Source of the DNA: Oleiagrimonas sp964566965
GTDB taxonomy: Bacteria; Pseudomonadota; Gammaproteobacteria; Xanthomonadales; Rhodanobacteraceae
Direction of reading: 5' to 3'
Assembly: GCA_964566965.1 (NCBI GenBank)
Contig: CAZMKO010000026.1
Span: forward strand, 1 to 25,281
DNA length: 25,281 nucleotides
This document shows positions 14,263 through 25,221 of this stretch, piece after piece. The notes beneath the pieces were generated by a model, which was given only the letters and a program-made list of their open reading frames with translations, had not been told where the DNA came from and did not search any database. Positions within the stretch are counted from its first letter, which is position 1. Every line of letters starts with the position of its first letter. Position numbers and translations under genes: made by a program.

Positions 14263-14303
14263 TCAGAATTTCTGGCTGCAAGTCACAAACCAGTAGCGAT
14301 CAA
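14263..14303 (-). pseudogene. Remnant of the 3' end of a TonB-dependent receptor gene
   Basis: Reading the minus strand, the frame ends DRYWFVTCSQKF then TGA, against DRYWFVSYNQKF-TGA of the receptor at 7223. Over 14261-14300 and 7221-7260, 33 of 40 bases agree, and TGATGCAC at and after the stop is shared. Upstream of the Asp the homology stops at once (GGFYI, then the glyS 3' spacer), and nothing receptor-like precedes it. It is therefore the last dozen codons of a lost receptor, now lying between glyS and the Oar-like receptor. Confidence 0.75.
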
Positions 14304-14361
14304 TGTAAAACCCGCCATCTTCCGGCCGGGGATGGATATGGCGCACAAACAACCGTGATGC

Positions 14362-14378
14362 CCCGGCACGGAGCCGGG
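14362..14378 (-). terminator. Weak hairpin after glyS
   Basis: CCCGGC/GCCGGG stem with a 5-base loop, 12 bases after the glyS stop on the minus strand. There is no U-tract, only a T-containing GGTTGTTTG further on, so its role as terminator is doubtful. Confidence 0.3.
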
Positions 14379-14389
14379 ACGCATCCGGG

Positions 14390-16517
14390 TCAAAGCCGTG
14401 AAATATCGGCGATGGCCATGAACTCGGCCTGCAGCGCGGCCAGCAGGGCCAGACGGTTGGTACGTACGGCGGGGTCGTCGGCCATGACCAGCACCTGGTC
14501 GAAGAAGGCATCAACCGGTGCCTGCAAGGCGGCCAGCCGGGTCAATGCTGCGGTGTAATCGCCGGCGTCGACGGCCTTGCCGGCCGCGTTGCTGGCCTCG
14601 GCAAGCGCGCCGGCCAGATCACGCTCCGCGCCCGCCTCGAACAGACCGTCGTCGGTCCGGGTGGCGATGGCGGCGCCGGCCTCGCGTTGCTTGCGCAGGA
14701 TGTTGCCGACGCGTTTGTTGGCGGCGGCAAGACTGGCCGCCTCCGGGCGTTCGGCGAATGCGGCCACCGCGCGCAGGCGGCGGTCGAAGTCCGGCAGTGA
14801 AGACGGCTGAACGGCCAACACGGCCTCGAACACGCCGTGACTGAAGCCCTGCTCGGCGTAATAGCCGCGCAGGCGTTCGAGAATGAAAGCATGAAGTTGC
14901 TCGCGCAGACGGGTGCGCCGCGCGCCGGCATCCAGCGGCGGACGCTTGCCATCCTTGCCGGGTTTGAGACCGGCCTCGAGCGCGGAGTCGGGGATCAGCT
15001 CCAACGCTTCGCGCAAAGCCGCGTCCAGATCGATGGCCATGTCGCCTTCGACCAGGGTGCGGGCCAGGCCCAGCGCGGCGCGGCGCAACGCGAACGGATC
15101 CTTGTTGCCGGACGGTTTCATGCCGACAGCGAAAATGCCCGCCAGCGTATCCAGGCGCTCAGCCACGGCCAGCACCCGCGCGACGTCGCCGCTGGCGACG
15201 GGGTCGCCGGCGTGACGCGGCATGTAGACCTCGTCCAGCGCCTCGGCCACGGCGGCATCCTCGCCCTGGGCGGTGGCGTAATAGCGGCCCATGGTGCCCT
15301 GAAGCTCCGGAAACTCGCCCACCATCAGGGTCAACAGGTCGCATTTGGCCAAGCTGGCGGCGCGGGTGGCCCGACCGGCATCGACGCCGACGCGGTTGGC
15401 GATGGTCCGGGCCAGCTCGGCCACGCGGCAGGCCTTGTCCCACAGGCTGCCCAGCGCCTGCTGATAGGTGACGTCGGCCAGGCCCTTTTGCAACACGTCC
15501 AGGGAGGTTTTCAGGTCCTCCTGATAGAAGAACTGCGCATCGGCGAAACGCGGGCGGATGACCCGCTCGTAGCCACGGCGGATCTCGGCGGAATCGCGCG
15601 ATTCGATGTTGGCGATGCCGATGAAGTGCTCGGTGAGCCGGCCGTCGGCGTCGAACACCGGCACGAATTTCTGGTTCGCCTCCATGGTGGTGATCAGCGC
15701 CTCGGCGGGGACTGCCAGGAACGCCGACTCGAAAGCGCAGGCCACGGCCACCGGCCACTCGTTGAGGTTGGCCAGCTCGTCGAGCAGCGCGTCGGAAAGG
15801 CGCGGCGTGCCGCCGGCCGACACGCGCGCGATCTCGTCGCGTATCTTGCGCCGACGCTCGGCCGGGTCGGCCAGCACATGCGCGCGGCGCATCGCCTCCA
15901 GCCAGCCATCGGCGTCGGCGATGTCCACGGCATCGGGATGATGGAAGCGGTGCCCGTGCGAGACGCGGCCGCTGGAAAGGCCCATCAGTTCGGCATCGAC
16001 GACCTGGTCGCCGTGCAGCATCACCAGCCAGTGCACCGGGCGCACGAAGCTGTAGTCGTGGTCGCCCCAGCGCATCGGGCGCGGTATCGGAAGGCCCTTC
16101 AACGCCTCGGCCAGGATGTCCGGCAGCAGCGCCGCCGTGGCCTGCCCGGGCTGGACGGCACGGTACACGTACCATTCGCCCTTGTCGGTTTTGAGCGTGT
16201 CCAGCGCATCCACGTCGACGCCGCACGACCCGGCGAAACCGGTCAAGGCACGGGTCGGGTTGCCGTCACTGTCGCGACCGGCCCGCACGGCGGGACCGCG
16301 GCGCTCGACCGACTGGTCGGGCTGCGCGCTCCCCACCGCCGGTATGTGCACGGCCAGGCGCCGCGGCGTGGCGAACACGCGCGCGTGCGCGGTGTCGGCG
16401 GCGATGCCGCGCTTTTCCAGCCCGCCGCAGATACCGCGTGCGAAGGCGTCGGCCAGCGCGTCCAGCGACTTGGGCGGCAGCTCCTCGGTGCCCAGCTCGA
16501 TCAGCAGCGAACGTGAC

Positions 16518-16525
<8 letters not shown>
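14390..16525 (-). CDS. glyS: Glycyl-tRNA synthetase beta subunit
   Basis: This is the 711-residue beta chain of the alpha2beta2 glycyl-tRNA synthetase, which charges tRNA-Gly in the cytoplasm. The start LLIELGTEELPPKSL (7-21) is diagnostic. Other conserved parts are PRPMRWGDHDYSFVRPVHWLV and the internal TTMEANQKFVPVF. The C-terminal part (LREQLHAFILERLRGYYAEQ, ending VDAFFDQVLVMADDPAVR) is the DALR-type anticodon-binding region. The Met at 16525 is chosen because it begins this conserved motif and its ATGGCTGA overlaps the glyQ stop by 8 bases, indicating translational coupling. The length is close to the family norm of about 690. It is the second gene of the glyQ-glyS operon. Confidence 0.97.
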
Positions 16526-17432
<907 letters not shown>

Positions 17433-17514
17433 TCTTGTGAAACAAAGCGCGTTAGTATAGCCCGGACACGGCATTTTCCGCCGCGCCACCTCCCACCACG
17501 GCATATCCCGACGC
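17433..17514. promoter_or_regulatory. Divergent promoter region glyQ / GspE-like gene
   Basis: On the minus strand GCTATACTAA gives a good -10 (TATACT, 17454-17459) for glyQ with no clear -35. The same bases read TTAGTATAGC on the plus strand, and TTGTGA (17435-17440) lies 15 bases before TATAGC (17456-17461), a possible weak promoter for the ATPase gene. No Shine-Dalgarno precedes the ATG at 17515. Confidence 0.45.
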
Positions 17515-19317
<1,803 letters not shown>

Positions 19318-19353
19318 CGGCCCGGGCTGGCGGGCCGCGGCCGGATCGGACTC

Positions 19354-19393
19354 TCGCGGCCATGGGCCGCTCCCACAGGGCATCTCGAAAAAC
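19354..19393. repeat. REP arm (CCATGG type) joined to CTCGAAAAAC arm
   Basis: TCGCGGCCATGGGCCGCTCC continues as CACAGGGCAT and CTCGAAAAAC (19384-19393). It has the same junction through CCCACAGGG as at 3432-3475, but with the other REP type. It begins 37 bases after the ATPase stop codon. Confidence 0.75.
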
Positions 19394-19512
19394 CTGGATT
19401 TTTATCAAGGCCACGGTAGAAGCGCTGGAAGGCGCGACCGGCAACGCGGGAAAATGGCGTGTCCTGCGGCCAGATTGATCGCGGCTTCCGCCGCTCCTAC
19501 ACACGATCGGGC

Positions 19513-19548
19513 GTTTTTCGAGGTGCCCCACAGGGCACCTCGAAAAAA
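19513..19548. repeat. TTTTTCGAGGTGCCC hairpin
   Basis: Perfect 15-base arms TTTTTCGAGGTGCCC (19514-19528) and GGGCACCTCGAAAAA (19533-19547) around a CACA loop. This is the intact form of the element seen as halves at 1005, 3462, 3515, 3659 and 19384. The terminal run of A or T makes it a possible two-way terminator. Confidence 0.85.
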
Positions 19549-19571
19549 CCGACACATTGCGAGAACGAAGT

Positions 19572-19648
19572 CCGTTCGCCCTGAGGTATCGAAGGGCCGT
19601 CTTCAAATATCCCGCGCCGTTCATGGTTCGGTACCTCACCACGAACGG
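19572..19648. repeat. Imperfect inverted repeat CCGTTCG...TGAGGTA.CGAA
   Basis: Bases 19572-19593 and the reverse complement of 19627-19648 agree at 18 of 22 positions (CCGTTCG, then TGAGGTA, then CGAA). It is a fourth repeat type in this gap. Both arms carry the TTCGNNNTGAGG style seen in dispersed intergenic repeats of many GC-rich bacteria. Confidence 0.6.
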
Positions 19649-19692
19649 AAAAAGTCTTCGGCTGGAACAGGGTGGGGGCTACATGAAAGGTG

Positions 19693-19728
19693 GTTTTTCG
19701 AGGTTCCCCACAGGGCACCTCGAAAAAC
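19693..19728. repeat. TTTTTCGAGGTTCCC hairpin, second intact copy
   Basis: Arms 19693-19708 and 19713-19728 pair with one mismatch around CACA. Compared with 19513-19548 the left arm has GGTTCCC instead of GGTGCCC. Confidence 0.82.
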
Positions 19729-19857
19729 TTCCGATTATTTGCAGGAGCGGTGGAAGCCGCGACCCATCTTGCGGCAAGGCAGGAGCCAGCCGGACATGGG
19801 ACAATGGCGCCCCCCTTCCCTGCCTGATTGCCGGCCCCTGCCGACGCCCCATCGACC

Positions 19858-20598
19858 ATGCCACACACCAAACCCTTGCTGATCATTCTCACCGGGCATG
19901 CGCCCGCTCCGATCCGCGCCCGTCTGGGCGATTTCGATCACTGGTTTCGCCTGGCGATGCGGGTGCCGAAGTCCGACGTGCGCGTGGTCGACATCGAGAA
20001 CGGCGCCGAGCTGCCGCCCATGGAAACCGTGCGTGGCGCGGTGATCAGCGGCTCGGCGGCGATGGTCACCGATGCGCTGGACTGGAGCGAGCGATTGGCC
20101 GCGTGGATCCGTGAGGCGGTGGCGGCGCAGTTGCCGCTGTTCGGGGTCTGTTACGGGCATCAACTGATGGCGCACGCGCTGGGTGGCCGCGTCGGCAACC
20201 TGCCGGCCGGACGCGCGATGGGCACGCAGACGGTGGAACGGCTCACCGCCGCGGCCGACGATCCGCTGCTGGTCGGTCTGCCGCCACGCTTCGCGGCCCA
20301 GGTCACGCATCAGCAGGCGGTGCTGGAGCCGCCGGCCGGCGCCAGCGTGCTGGGACGTACCGCCGACGACCCGCATCACATCCTTCGCTACGCGCCGCAT
20401 GCGTTTTCGACCCAGCTGCATCCGGAATTCAGCGTCCGCGCGATGCGTGCCTACATCCGCCTGCGCGCCCGGTCGCTGCGGGCCGAGGGTCGTGACGTCC
20501 CGGCCATGGTCGCCGGCGTGCATGCCGCGCCGCACGCGCGCCGGCTGCTGCGGCGTTTCGCGCACCCGGCCCTGACCGACACGGAGTCGGCGGCATGA
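19858..20598 (+). CDS. Class I glutamine amidotransferase-like protein
   Basis: This 246-residue protein has the class I glutamine amidotransferase fold and would release ammonia from glutamine. The nucleophile is C98 in FGVCYGHQLMAHALGG (95-110). The catalytic His and Glu are H188 and E190 in TQLHPEFS. AVISGSAAMV (61-70) matches the GGPxSV-like segment of the fold. There is no fused synthase domain, so it is a free-standing GuaA-like amidotransferase; the acceptor substrate is unknown. The Met at 19858 is chosen because the family begins with the following beta strand (KPLLIILTG). An in-frame ATG at 19828 is possible. No Shine-Dalgarno is seen. The stop overlaps the next gene by ATGA. Confidence 0.88.
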   Translation: MPHTKPLLIILTGHAPAPIRARLGDFDHWFRLAMRVPKSDVRVVDIENGAELPPMETVRGAVISGSAAMVTDALDWSERLAAWIREAVAAQLPLFGVCYGHQLMAHALGGRVGNLPAGRAMGTQTVERLTAAADDPLLVGLPPRFAAQVTHQQAVLEPPAGASVLGRTADDPHHILRYAPHAFSTQLHPEFSVRAMRAYIRLRARSLRAEGRDVPAMVAGVHAAPHARRLLRRFAHPALTDTESAA

Positions 20599-21416
20599 GC
20601 GGCACCACCCCGCGACGCCCCGCCAACCACGGCTGGCTGTGGGTCGTCGAAGGCCTGAAGACGGTGCGCCGCTGTCCCGGCGTATTTCTGCCGATGGGCC
20701 TGATCGTGGCCGTGATCCAGATGATCCCGATGCTGGGCGGACTGGTGCTGCTGGTGACGGGGCCGGCGCTGGTCGCCGGCACCATCGTGGCGGCACAGGC
20801 CACCACGCGCGGCACGCGGCCGGCCGTCGGCCAGCTGTTCGCGATGTTCGATACCGCGCCGCGCCGTACCGAGGCGCTGAAGCTGTGCGTACCGTTGCTG
20901 GTCGGCAAGGGGCTGGCGCTGCTGGTGCTGGCCATGGCGGTGGCGCGGCGCCTGGCCGCCTCGGGCGTCGAGATGCAGGAGCTGGAGGGCCACCCGGAAA
21001 AAATCCTGGCCCTGTTCGGCCAGGGTGGCATGCTGCCGTGGCTGCTGGCGGCGATCGCCCTGGTACTGCTGGCGTGGACGTTCACCGCACTGGCCATTCC
21101 ACGCGTCGCGTTGGGCAGCGAGCGCGCGGTCGTCGCCATGCGTCACGGGGTGCGGCAGGTCTGGGCCAGCCTCGGTGCCTGGGTGGTGGTCTTGCTGCTG
21201 CTGTTTTCGGCGTTGATGGTCGTCACCACGATACTGATGCTGACCCAATTGATGCTGGTGGTACAGGTGGGGCTGTACACCACCCTGTATGCCGTGCTCG
21301 GACCGATCCTGCATGCGGCCTGGCGAGACATCGGCGATGCCGGAACGCCGCCACCCGCACCACCGCCGACACCGCGGCGGGATCGCCCGGCCGCGTCGGG
21401 CGTGCTGGAAGCCTGA
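20595..21416 (+). CDS. BPSS1780-family integral membrane protein
   Basis: A 273-residue inner-membrane protein of unknown function. The opening GWLWVVEGLKTVRRCPGVFL and the overall plan match what I recall of the BPSS1780 family. Hydrophobic segments lie near residues 30-52, 54-70, 98-117, 147-169, 192-217 and 220-240. The C-terminal tail is Pro-rich and cytoplasmic-looking (PPPAPPPTPRR). The start ATG overlaps the amidotransferase stop (ATGA, 20595-20598), so the two are translationally coupled. The next gene converges on it after 96 bases in which no strong terminator is seen. Confidence 0.8.
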   Translation: MSGTTPRRPANHGWLWVVEGLKTVRRCPGVFLPMGLIVAVIQMIPMLGGLVLLVTGPALVAGTIVAAQATTRGTRPAVGQLFAMFDTAPRRTEALKLCVPLLVGKGLALLVLAMAVARRLAASGVEMQELEGHPEKILALFGQGGMLPWLLAAIALVLLAWTFTALAIPRVALGSERAVVAMRHGVRQVWASLGAWVVVLLLLFSALMVVTTILMLTQLMLVVQVGLYTTLYAVLGPILHAAWRDIGDAGTPPPAPPPTPRRDRPAASGVLEA

Positions 21417-21512
21417 ATCACGGCAACAGCCCATGTCCCGGCTTCCGCGTTCCCGCACATTCGCGTTCGGGCTTTGCGGATGGTCGTTGATGTGATTTTT
21501 CCCGGGTTGGTC

Positions 21513-22205
21513 TCAGCGGCGCTGGCGCCGCTCGACCGCACCGCGCGAGAGCAACGCGAACACCACGCCGAACAGGAACCCGGCGATGTGGCTCCACCAC
21601 ACCACCGCCCCGAAACCGGGACCGGCGTAGGTGAACAACAACTGCAACAGCACCCACAGCCCGATCAGCAGCGACGCCGGCACGCGCACGAATTCCATGA
21701 ACAGGCCGAGCGGCAGAACCAGGCCCAGCCGTGCGCGCGGAAACATCACCAGGTACACCCCGACCACGGCCGATACCGCGCCGCTGCAGCCGATGATCGG
21801 GGCATGCGCGGTGGACAGCGTCAGCGCCCCCAGCAGGTTGGCAAACACGCCACCGAGCAGGAACAGGCTGAAAAACCGCTTCGAACCCATCACGCGCTCG
21901 GCGGAAAGGCCGAAGATCACCAGGAACAGCATGTTGGTGAGCAGGTGGATCCAGGACACGTGGATGAACAGCGCCGTCAGCAGGCACGCCCAGTCCGGAT
22001 TGGCCAGGGCGTGCCACCAGGCCCCGTTGTGCCCGGCGAACAGGCGCGCCGGCACCGTGCCCCAGCGCATCACCCAGGCCAGCTCCTGACGCAACGGCAT
22101 CAGCGACAGCGCCACGAAGCAGCCCACGCACAGGACCACGATCAGCAATGTGGCCCAACGCGGTCCAGTCCGGCGGCGACTTTCAACCTGGACGAACACG
22201 CCCAT
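21513..22205 (-). CDS. Rhomboid-family intramembrane serine protease
   Basis: This 230-residue membrane protease cleaves other membrane proteins within the bilayer. The catalytic Ser is S141 in GCSGAVSAVVG (139-149), the rhomboid GxSG motif. The partner His is H206 in WWSHIAGFLFG. The conserved HVSWIHLLTNMLFL (82-95) is the rhomboid HxxxHxxxN segment. About six transmembrane helices are visible. AGGAGG lies only two bases before the ATG at 22205 but eight before an in-frame GTG at 22199 (VFVQVES), so the GTG may be the real start. It follows the GspA-like gene after 30 bases, suggesting one operon. Substrate unknown. Confidence 0.92.
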   Translation of the reverse strand: MGVFVQVESRRRTGPRWATLLIVVLCVGCFVALSLMPLRQELAWVMRWGTVPARLFAGHNGAWWHALANPDWACLLTALFIHVSWIHLLTNMLFLVIFGLSAERVMGSKRFFSLFLLGGVFANLLGALTLSTAHAPIIGCSGAVSAVVGVYLVMFPRARLGLVLPLGLFMEFVRVPASLLIGLWVLLQLLFTYAGPGFGAVVWWSHIAGFLFGVVFALLSRGAVERRQRR

Positions 22206-22235
22206 CCCCTCCTGCCATGGTGGTCGCCCCGGCGT

Positions 22236-23864
22236 TCATGGCACGCCATGCGCCAGATGCGGGCCGTCCGATGCGAGCGACGTCAACGCGAACAGTGTCT
22301 CCGGCCCGACGATGCCGTCATCGGGAATGCCGAAGCGCCGCTGCAATGCGCGCACCCGTGCCCGCATGGCCGCGTCGAAGACCGCTTTCTCCCCTGTGCC
22401 TGCCGTGCCGGGCAAGCCGGCCTCGCGCAGGCGCGCGTCCAGCCACGCCACACCAGGGCCGTGGCTGCCCTGTTTCATCACCGCCGGCAGGTGCGCGGGA
22501 AGCCGGAAGGGCGCGTAGAAATGCCCCTTCCACAATGTATCCAGCGCCTGACGCGACAGCTCCACGCGACGCGAATCGACCAGCAGGCGCACGCGCGCGG
22601 GCCCGGCGCCCAGCAACAACGCCTGGCGCACGCCGGCGGTGGTGTCCAGTTCGAGGATCATGGGACGGTCGAAACGCACCAGCTGGTCCAGACTGCCGGT
22701 GCCACCGACGCAATTGAATCCAGGGAAGATCACCGCCTCGCATTGCGAAGCCTCGTTGACGCCGACCCGCTCCGAGCCCACCTGCCAGCGCGCCAGCATT
22801 TCGCTCCACGACTGCAGACGCGCATCCCGTGCCGAAGGCAGATCGCGCTCCAGATGACGCGCCTGCTGTGCCACCGACGCGCCTTCGCCGACCAACGATT
22901 TCACTGGCGCCGCCGGCGGGGTCTGCCCCCACCACGCGAACGCGCCCAGCACCGCCAGCACCGCGACCAGCGCCAGCCACCACCAGCGGTAGCGCAGCAG
23001 CCAGTAGGTGAGATGCCCGGGCAGGACATCCCGTGCCGCCTGCTGCACCACGCGCTCGCCGACCCGCGTGATCTGCGAGGCCGCGGCCGATTCCAGTGCG
23101 CGTTCGCCGATCAGGTTCACCAGCCGCGGCAGGCCGTGGCTGAAACGGTGGATGTCACGCAGGGCCAGGCGCGTGAACGGCATCGCACCACTGCCGGCCA
23201 CCTGCAAACGGTGTCGGATATAGCCCTCGCACTCGGCCGCGCCCAGCGGCGGCAACTCGTGCCAGGCGCTGATGCGTTGTGCCAACGGCTTCAGTGCGGT
23301 GGCACGCAGGCGCTCACGCAGCGCCGGCGTGGCCAGCATCAGGATGTGCATCAACTGGTGGGCCGGCGTCTGCAGGTTGGTCAGCAGGCGCAGCTGCTCA
23401 AGCGACTCGTCGGACAGGTTCTGCGCCTCGTCCACCACCAGGAACACCCGCTGTCCCTGCGCGTAGATGTCCATCAGGAACGTGCTCAGGGCGTTGATCA
23501 TGTCGCGCCCGCTCTCCCGGTCGACCCCGTCCATGGGGACGCGCAAGCGGTCACACACGCTTTGCAGCAATTCAATCGGGGTGACTTGCGAGTGCAGCAC
23601 GCGTGCCACGCGCACGTCATGGTCGGCCAGGCGTTCCAGCAGGCATTGCGCCAGCAGCGTCTTGCCGCTGCCGTTGGAGCCGGTCAACAGGGTAATGCCG
23701 CCGTCGCCCTCGAGCAGGTCCTGCTGCAGGCTGTCGAGCACCCGGCCGGCCGGCCCCTCCAGCCACACGAAACGGGGATCCGGAGCCGCCGCGAATGGCG
23801 CCTCGTTCAATCCGAACGTGTGCAGGGATGCCTTGGCCACGTCGTCAATCCGTTTTTCCGTCAC
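22236..23864 (-). CDS. ExeA/GspA-like ATPase with peptidoglycan-binding domain
   Basis: This 542-residue inner-membrane protein has a cytoplasmic AAA ATPase (HTFGLNEAPFAAAPDPRF start; Walker A GSNGSGKT 62-69; Walker B FLVVDEAQNL 141-150). One transmembrane helix lies at about 294-312, and a periplasmic part follows. That part has a C39-peptidase-like region (about 375-450; CEAVIFPGFNC) and a peptidoglycan-binding domain (about 465-528; RVRALQRRFGIPDDGIVGPETLFAL). The order matches ExeA/GspA, which with GspB helps place the type II secretin in the wall. No gspB follows; the next gene is a rhomboid. The start is GTG at 23864, overlapping the glmU end by 20 bases; a GTG at codon 9 is an alternative. 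No good Shine-Dalgarno is seen at either. Confidence 0.9.
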   Translation of the reverse strand: MTEKRIDDVAKASLHTFGLNEAPFAAAPDPRFVWLEGPAGRVLDSLQQDLLEGDGGITLLTGSNGSGKTLLAQCLLERLADHDVRVARVLHSQVTPIELLQSVCDRLRVPMDGVDRESGRDMINALSTFLMDIYAQGQRVFLVVDEAQNLSDESLEQLRLLTNLQTPAHQLMHILMLATPALRERLRATALKPLAQRISAWHELPPLGAAECEGYIRHRLQVAGSGAMPFTRLALRDIHRFSHGLPRLVNLIGERALESAAASQITRVGERVVQQAARDVLPGHLTYWLLRYRWWWLALVAVLAVLGAFAWWGQTPPAAPVKSLVGEGASVAQQARHLERDLPSARDARLQSWSEMLARWQVGSERVGVNEASQCEAVIFPGFNCVGGTGSLDQLVRFDRPMILELDTTAGVRQALLLGAGPARVRLLVDSRRVELSRQALDTLWKGHFYAPFRLPAHLPAVMKQGSHGPGVAWLDARLREAGLPGTAGTGEKAVFDAAMRARVRALQRRFGIPDDGIVGPETLFALTSLASDGPHLAHGVP

Positions 23865-25221
23865 GCCGGGTGGGACGTTCCCAGCCCGGGATGGTTTTCT
23901 GGCGTACCCGCGCCACGGTCAGCTCCCCGTCCGGTGCGGTGCGGGTGATGACCGAGCCGGCACCAATGGTGGCGCCGGCACCGACGGTCAACGGCGCCAC
24001 CAACGAGGCGTTGGAACCGATGAATGCGCCATCGCCGATCTCGGTGCGGAATTTGTTCACGCCGTCGTAGTTGCAGGTGATGGTTCCGGCGCCGACGTTG
24101 ACGTCACTGCCGATCTCGGTGTCGCCAAGATAGGTCAGGTGGTTGGCCTTGCTGCCCTGGGCAATGCGGGTTTTCTTGGTTTCCACGAAATTGCCGACAT
24201 GCACGGCGTCGGCCAATTCGGTGCCGACCCGCAGCCGCGCGTAGGGACCGATGCGACAGTCGGCCCCGACGCGCGCACCCTCGATGTCGCAATGAGCCTG
24301 CACCACGGTACCGGGCCCCAGATCCACGTCACGCAAACGGCAGAACGGACCCACACGTACCCCGTCGGCCAGCCTGACGTGACCCTCGAGTATGACGTCG
24401 ACATCGATTTCCACGTCGCGACCTGCCTCGACCACGCCGCGCTGGTCAAAGCGCCGCGGATCGACCAGACGCACGCCCGCCATCGCCAGCTCGTAGGCGC
24501 AACGCTCACGCCAGGTCGCCTCCAGTGCCGCCAATTGCCACGGGTTGTTGGCACCCGAGGCCTCGGCCGGGTCGTCCAGACGTACGCAGGCGGCGGGCTG
24601 GCCGGCGGTCGCGGCCTGCGCGAACACGTCGGTCAGGTAATACTCGCCCTGCGCATTGTCGTTGTCCAACGCGTCCACCCAACCGCGCAAGCGCGCCGCA
24701 TCGGCGGCGATCATGCCGGTATTGGTGAGCCGGATGGCACGCTGACGGGCGTCGGCATCACGCTCTTCCACGATGCCTTGCACGCGGTCGTCCGCATCCA
24801 GCTCGACGCGCCCGTAGCCGGTGGGATCATCCAACCTCGCCGCCAGCACCGCCAGCGTGCCTTCGGCCCGTACCAGCGCTTCCAGCGTGGTCGAACGCAC
24901 CAGCGGTACATCCCCGTACAACACCAGCACCCGCGCGCGATCCGGAATCCCCGGCATGGCCAGACGCACGGCGTGCCCGGTCCCGTGCTGCTCGGCCTGC
25001 TCGACCCAGGTCAGCGCCTGGCCGGCGAACGCGGCGCGCACGGCATCCCCGCGATGGCCATACACCACATGGATGGCCGCGGGCTCCAGCGCACGTGCCG
25101 CATCGATCACGTGCGCCAGCATCGGGCGGCCCGCCAGTGGCAACAGCACCTTGGCCGTTGCCGATTTCATCCGCTTGCCTTCCCCCGCAGCAAGCACCAC
25201 CACATGCAATGGATCCGTCAT
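23845..25221 (-). CDS. glmU: Bifunctional UDP-GlcNAc pyrophosphorylase / glucosamine-1-phosphate acetyltransferase
   Basis: GlmU makes UDP-N-acetylglucosamine, the precursor of peptidoglycan and lipopolysaccharide, in the cytoplasm. The N-terminal uridyltransferase carries LAAGEGKRMKS (10-20), the QHGTGHAV region (78-85), LYGDVPL (101-107) and GYGRV (135-139). The C-terminal left-handed beta-helix has hexapeptide repeats and the acetyltransferase block NFVETKKTRIAQGSKANHL, with catalytic His near 361 in NHLTYLGD, and GAGTITCNYDG (378-387). Length 458 residues is standard. The Met at 25221 is chosen because it begins the family N-terminus (MTDPLHVVVLAAG); the ATG at 25251 is too far upstream. 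Its end overlaps the GspA-like gene, so glmU probably heads the three-gene cluster. Confidence 0.97.
   Translation of the reverse strand: MTDPLHVVVLAAGEGKRMKSATAKVLLPLAGRPMLAHVIDAARALEPAAIHVVYGHRGDAVRAAFAGQALTWVEQAEQHGTGHAVRLAMPGIPDRARVLVLYGDVPLVRSTTLEALVRAEGTLAVLAARLDDPTGYGRVELDADDRVQGIVEERDADARQRAIRLTNTGMIAADAARLRGWVDALDNDNAQGEYYLTDVFAQAATAGQPAACVRLDDPAEASGANNPWQLAALEATWRERCAYELAMAGVRLVDPRRFDQRGVVEAGRDVEIDVDVILEGHVRLADGVRVGPFCRLRDVDLGPGTVVQAHCDIEGARVGADCRIGPYARLRVGTELADAVHVGNFVETKKTRIAQGSKANHLTYLGDTEIGSDVNVGAGTITCNYDGVNKFRTEIGDGAFIGSNASLVAPLTVGAGATIGAGSVITRTAPDGELTVARVRQKTIPGWERPTRRDGKTD

Larger units (their letters stand above)
19478..19763. repeat. Composite nest of palindromes bounded by inverted REP-like units
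   Basis: Inverted units at 19478-19500 (minus; GAGCGGCGGAAGCCGCGAT) and 19740-19763 (plus; GAGCGGTGGAAGCCGCGAC) bracket three other palindromes: 19513-19548, 19572-19648 and 19693-19728. No open frame in the interval looks like a gene. It fills most of the 540-base gap between the ATPase and the amidotransferase. Confidence 0.7.

Noticed and set aside
14263..14514. A real small gene of 83 codons on the minus strand
   Set aside because: Its upstream part is the end of glyS in another frame and the spacer. Only the last dozen codons resemble a protein, the tail of a receptor.
21474..23948. 824-codon open frame on the plus strand
   Set aside because: It spans the antisense of rhomboid, the GspA-like gene and the end of glmU. 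Its composition (very rich in Gln, His, Arg) is typical of antisense frames in GC-rich DNA.
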